Shown piece by piece: positions 14,492-16,828 of a stretch of DNA of 16,828 bases; the first letter of the stretch is position 1, and every line of letters begins with the position of its first letter. The position numbers and the translations under genes were made by a program. The notes beneath the pieces are model-generated. The model searched no databases. It saw only the letters and a program-made list of their open reading frames with translations, and was not told the DNA's origin. Source of the stretch: Firmicutes bacterium UBA1535 (lineage in GTDB: Bacteria; Bacillota; Clostridia; Tissierellales; Sedimentibacteraceae); NCBI GenBank assembly GCA_002323775.1, contig DCPV01000065.1:1-16828 (forward strand), written 5' to 3'.

Positions 14492-15765
14492 TCTTCAATA
14501 GCCTTTGTTATGTTAGCAATTTGATTTGAAGATTGTTTAATGTCTTCCATAGCATTAGTAAGTTGGTTCATATGATTGTTTCCTTCTTCTACGTCAGCTC
14601 CGGTTTGTTGAACATGTAAAGCTGAAGCGTTTACGATTGAGGAATTTTCTGCAATTTGTTCTGCAATTTTTTCAATAGAAGCACTTAGTTCTTCAATAGA
14701 AGCCGCCTGCTCCGTTGAGCCGGCTGCAAGAGCCTGTGCTCCGCTTGATACTTGTGCAGATCCTGTAGATACTTGGTCAGCTGCTATACTAATTTGTCTT
14801 ATAGTTTCACTAATACTTGATAGCATTTTGTACATAGATTGAGATAATGGGGCAAAACCACCAACATAGAGTTCAGGAGCGTTACTGTTAACTGTAAAAT
14901 CTCCATTGGACATACCATTTAAGCCATAGGTAAGATCTTCAACAATCGACGTAAAGTTATTTGACATATTTTTGAATGCTTGTGCTAAAATTCCTGTTTC
15001 ATCTTTTGAATTTGACTCAATATTGATGTTAAAGTCTCCATTAGTTAATTGAGTCGCTACACCCACTATTTGATTAATTGGTTTTGAGATACTGCTAGAT
15101 ATCCACAGTCCAATTAATATTGCTAAAATTATACCAACTATTAATATGCAAATCAATAATAAGCCAGTATTATTAATTAGATTTCTATTGATGCTTAGCT
15201 GTTGAACAGCATAATTTTTATTAAAATTAAATAGTTCCGTAATCCATTTACTCACTTCTGTCGCATTTTCATACATTTTTCCACCGGTTGATAATATAGT
15301 GATTGCTTCTTTTTGGCGGTTATTGTCAAGAGCAGCGGGACTACTTATGTAATTTTGAACTTTTTCATAAAATGAATCGTATTCAATTGTTAACTGGTCA
15401 ATCATCTTTATTGAAGCTACTTCCATTCCTCTATATGCGTCTAGCATAACATTATATTTTCTTATGTTTTCTTGTATAACGTCATGCTGGCTTTTTATAC
15501 CAGCAATAGCGGCTTCTTTATCTGCTCTTGTATCAACAAGTGCCACTCTATAAAGATTTTTTCTCATTGCTTCGAAATTAGATGACATTTCGTTTACACA
15601 TTCAAGTGCTGCTACTGTATCTCTATATACTACAGTATAACTATTACCAACGGTATTAATACCGTTAAATCCCATGATGCCAACTATACTAGCAATCACG
15701 GCTACAACAAGGAAACCAAGGGTGATTTTAAAACTAATTTTCAAATCTCTTAACCATTTTTTCAT
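14029..15765 (-). CDS. Methyl-accepting chemotaxis protein with four-helix-type sensor and tandem HAMP
   Basis: A 578-residue transmembrane receptor. Helix TM1 (about 13-32) and TM2 (201-223) enclose an extracellular domain of about 165 residues that is mostly helical and resembles the 4HB_MCP type; its ligand cannot be read from sequence. A HAMP domain (about 224-276) is followed by a second HAMP-like unit ('[12 protein letters not shown]' to 'SISETIRQI', 281-325). The cytoplasmic coiled coil has its conserved tip around 424-456 ([35 protein letters not shown] in two parts), where CheA and CheW/CheV bind. Glutamate-rich helices near 350-362 and 546-558 are candidate methylation sites. The end, QKSTAR, lacks the CheR-binding pentapeptide. 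GGAGGAA lies seven bases before ATG 15765. Confidence 0.95.
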   Translation of the reverse strand: MKKWLRDLKISFKITLGFLVVAVIASIVGIMGFNGINTVGNSYTVVYRDTVAALECVNEMSSNFEAMRKNLYRVALVDTRADKEAAIAGIKSQHDVIQENIRKYNVMLDAYRGMEVASIKMIDQLTIEYDSFYEKVQNYISSPAALDNNRQKEAITILSTGGKMYENATEVSKWITELFNFNKNYAVQQLSINRNLINNTGLLLICILIVGIILAILIGLWISSSISKPINQIVGVATQLTNGDFNINIESNSKDETGILAQAFKNMSNNFTSIVEDLTYGLNGMSNGDFTVNSNAPELYVGGFAPLSQSMYKMLSSISETIRQISIAADQVSTGSAQVSSGAQALAAGSTEQAASIEELSASIEKIAEQIAENSSIVNASALHVQQTGADVEEGNNHMNQLTNAMEDIKQSSNQIANITKAIEDIAFQTNILALNAAIEAARAGNAGKGFAVVADEVRALAEKSGDAAKKTVELINASIQAVTRGTEITEQTAQILHRVGISTSSVVDSFEQIERASSDQSISIEQIKEGISQISAIVQTNAANAEENSATSEEMSAQAVTLRHEVEKFNLQKSTAR

Positions 15766-15796
15766 AAATTATTCCTCCGATATAATATTCACTGTT

Positions 15797-15821
15797 GCAA
15801 ACAAAGACTAATGTTGTTTGC
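15797..15821 (-). repeat. Hairpin in the chemoreceptor 5' leader
   Basis: GCAAACAA (15797-15804) and TTGTTTGC (15814-15821) are perfect 8-bp arms around a 9-base loop, about 20 bases upstream of the ribosome binding site of the gene at 15765. It could stabilise the leader or act as an operator. Confidence 0.4.
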
Positions 15822-15989
15822 TATTTTGATAAAAATTTTTACTGTCCTATTTAATGTCATCATACTAAATAATCTAGCTTGCAATTAAATATATAATAAA
15901 ATTATTTTACAAAAAAATATTGCTGAATTCTTAACATAGTATAAATAAGCCAATAAATTTTGAGTATCCCATATTTTGAATAGCAATAA

Positions 15990-16007
15990 AATGTAAAATT
16001 TTACATT
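15990..16007. repeat. 18-bp perfect palindrome AATGTAAAATTTTACATT
   Basis: The site reads identically on both strands and lies in the long chemoreceptor upstream region. Its centre is 72 bp, about seven helical turns, from that of a second 18-bp palindrome at 16062-16079. Possible operator; the binding protein is unknown. Confidence 0.45.
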
Positions 16008-16061
16008 ATAAGTTTTTTATTGTATATATAGATATAGAAATAAAATTCGTTGCATAATAGA

Positions 16062-16079
16062 AATATTTTGCAAAATATT
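16062..16079. repeat. 18-bp perfect palindrome AATATTTTGCAAAATATT
   Basis: A second perfect palindrome in the same intergenic region, with a GC centre. The two palindromes differ in sequence, so they need not bind the same protein. Confidence 0.45.
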
Positions 16080-16196
16080 CTAAGGTATATTGAGTGTACA
16101 ACTATTTTAGTTTCTTTTAGTATTTACAACATAATTAAGATCATATTATAAAAATTTTATTTACTAGGTACCCATAATATATATACCAATATATAT

Positions 16197-16225
16197 ATTA
16201 TATATATACATAACAAATATGGCAA
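16197..16225 (-). promoter_or_regulatory. Predicted SigA promoter reading toward the chemoreceptor gene
   Basis: On the reverse strand TTGCCA (16225-16220) is followed after exactly 17 bp by a perfect TATAAT (16202-16197). Transcription would start near 16190 and leave a leader of about 425 nt before ATG 15765. The -10 lies in an alternating AT tract, so a chance match is possible. The rest of the 600-base gap (15766-16365) is AT-rich and holds no gene I can support. Confidence 0.5.
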
Positions 16226-16271
16226 GAATTTTTTGTAAAATTTTTAACAAAATTGACGATATGTGTAATAC

Positions 16272-16332
16272 AAAAAAGACAAAATAAGCATCCCTTTTCT
16301 ATGTACCTCTGTGGAAATGCCTATCTGTCTTT
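16272..16332 (-). terminator. Terminator of the second chemoreceptor gene
   Basis: On the reverse strand AAAGACA (16332-16326) pairs with TGTCTTT (16281-16275), with further pairing of ATA and GCAT segments inside (GCAT at 16320-16317 with ATGC at 16291-16288). Six T residues follow the stem (ending at 16272). The loop is long, about 25 bases, and the stem is interrupted. Confidence 0.6.
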
Positions 16333-16365
16333 AGTGTATGAGTAAATCACTATATCTTACAATTT

Positions 16366-16828
16366 TTATTTTGCGGTACTTTTTTCTAGCTTAAATTTTT
16401 CAACCTCTTGGCGTAGAGTAACTGCCTGTGCTGACATTTCTTCGCTTGTTGCTGAATTTTCCTCTGCATTTGCAGCATTTGTCTGTACAACAGCAGAAAT
16501 CTGAGAAATTCCTTCTTTGATATTCTCTATTGCTATTGACTGTTCAGAAGAAGATTTTTCAATTTGTTCAAAGCTATCAACTACACTTGAAGCACTAATG
16601 CCAACTCTATGCAGAATTTGTGCTGTTTGTGCTGTGATTTCTGTACCTTTTGCTACTGCCTGAATTGAAGCATCAATAAGCTCAACTGTTTTCTTAGCTG
16701 CATCTCCGGATTTTTCAGCAAGAGCTCTAACTTCATCTGCAACTACAGCAAAGCCCTTTCCGGCATTTCCGGCACGAGCAGCCTCAATCGCTGCATTTAA
16801 TGCAAGTATATTTGTTTGGAATGCAATA
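16366..16828 (-). CDS. Methyl-accepting chemotaxis protein, C-terminal part (cut by window edge)
   Basis: The reverse strand is open from the window edge to TAA at 16368-16366 and encodes 153 residues. It begins inside the conserved signalling tip ([20 protein letters not shown]) and ends FKLEKSTAK. By my count 15 residues differ from the matching part of the receptor at 14029-15765, so the genes are recent tandem paralogues. The sensor part lies beyond the window, so its ligand is unknown. It keeps the tip residues for CheA and CheW/CheV contact and the late glutamate-rich methylation helix ([18 protein letters not shown]). It has its own terminator and is probably a separate unit from the downstream receptor gene. 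Confidence 0.93.
   Translation of the reverse strand, partial: IAFQTNILALNAAIEAARAGNAGKGFAVVADEVRALAEKSGDAAKKTVELIDASIQAVAKGTEITAQTAQILHRVGISASSVVDSFEQIEKSSSEQSIAIENIKEGISQISAVVQTNAANAEENSATSEEMSAQAVTLRQEVEKFKLEKSTAK

Noticed and set aside
16141..16210. Alternating AT tract as a tandem repeat or origin element
   Set aside because: It is simple low-complexity sequence overlapping a -10 box; no DnaA boxes or regular repeat units are seen.
15766..16365. c-di-GMP riboswitch before the chemoreceptor gene
   Set aside because: The GEMM core segments were not found on the reverse strand.

Overview
The window reads as a low-GC, endospore-lineage Clostridia chromosome, possibly Peptostreptococcaceae or a relative; that assignment is inference. 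The reasons are AT-rich DNA, AGA as the main arginine codon, strong GGAGG-type ribosome binding sites, TTG starts, and the Firmicutes order yabP-yabQ-divIC-spoIIE-tilS-hpt-ftsH. The two chemoreceptor genes and cheV imply a motile cell.

Region by region. (1) At 1-1064 a MocR/GntR-type regulator (cut by the window edge) and a YczE-like membrane protein diverge from back-to-back promoters. (2) At 1174-8045 lies the conserved sporulation, division and housekeeping cluster: yabP, yabQ, divIC, a short spoIIE, tilS, hpt and ftsH, closed by a clear terminator. spoIIE is preceded by what looks like a Spo0A-activated promoter: a perfect 0A box, and a TTGACA -35 separated from the -10 by 21 bp. (3) At about 8046-12830 is a potassium-uptake module. 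Rightward genes encode a small membrane-anchored protein resembling a degenerate RCK domain, a KtrB/TrkH pore and a KtrA/TrkA gate. Convergent to them are a shortened KdpD-like kinase and a KdpE-like regulator, preceded by a frameshifted small HTH gene. Arginine codon use (CGN) in this module differs from both flanks (AGA), which suggests acquisition by transfer. (4) At 12919-16828 is a chemotaxis region: cheV, a 16-bp-stem terminator shared with a convergent methyl-accepting chemotaxis protein gene, a 600-bp AT-rich intergenic stretch, and the 3' end of a second, nearly identical chemoreceptor gene.

How the genes work together. YabP/YabQ and SpoIIE serve spore formation, and DivIC serves division. 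TilS and Hpt supply a modified tRNA and purine salvage. FtsH is a membrane protease. In region 3 the two-component pair probably senses potassium or osmotic state and controls the KtrAB-like transporter; this is inferred from adjacency and from what is known of KdpDE. CheV and the receptors belong to chemosensory signalling.

The strongest candidates for something undescribed are the pseudo-RCK membrane protein (8230-8685) with its structured leader, the minimal SpoIIE that lacks its central domain, and the decayed HTH gene ahead of the kinase. No tRNA, rRNA, CRISPR array, transposase or prophage gene was seen.
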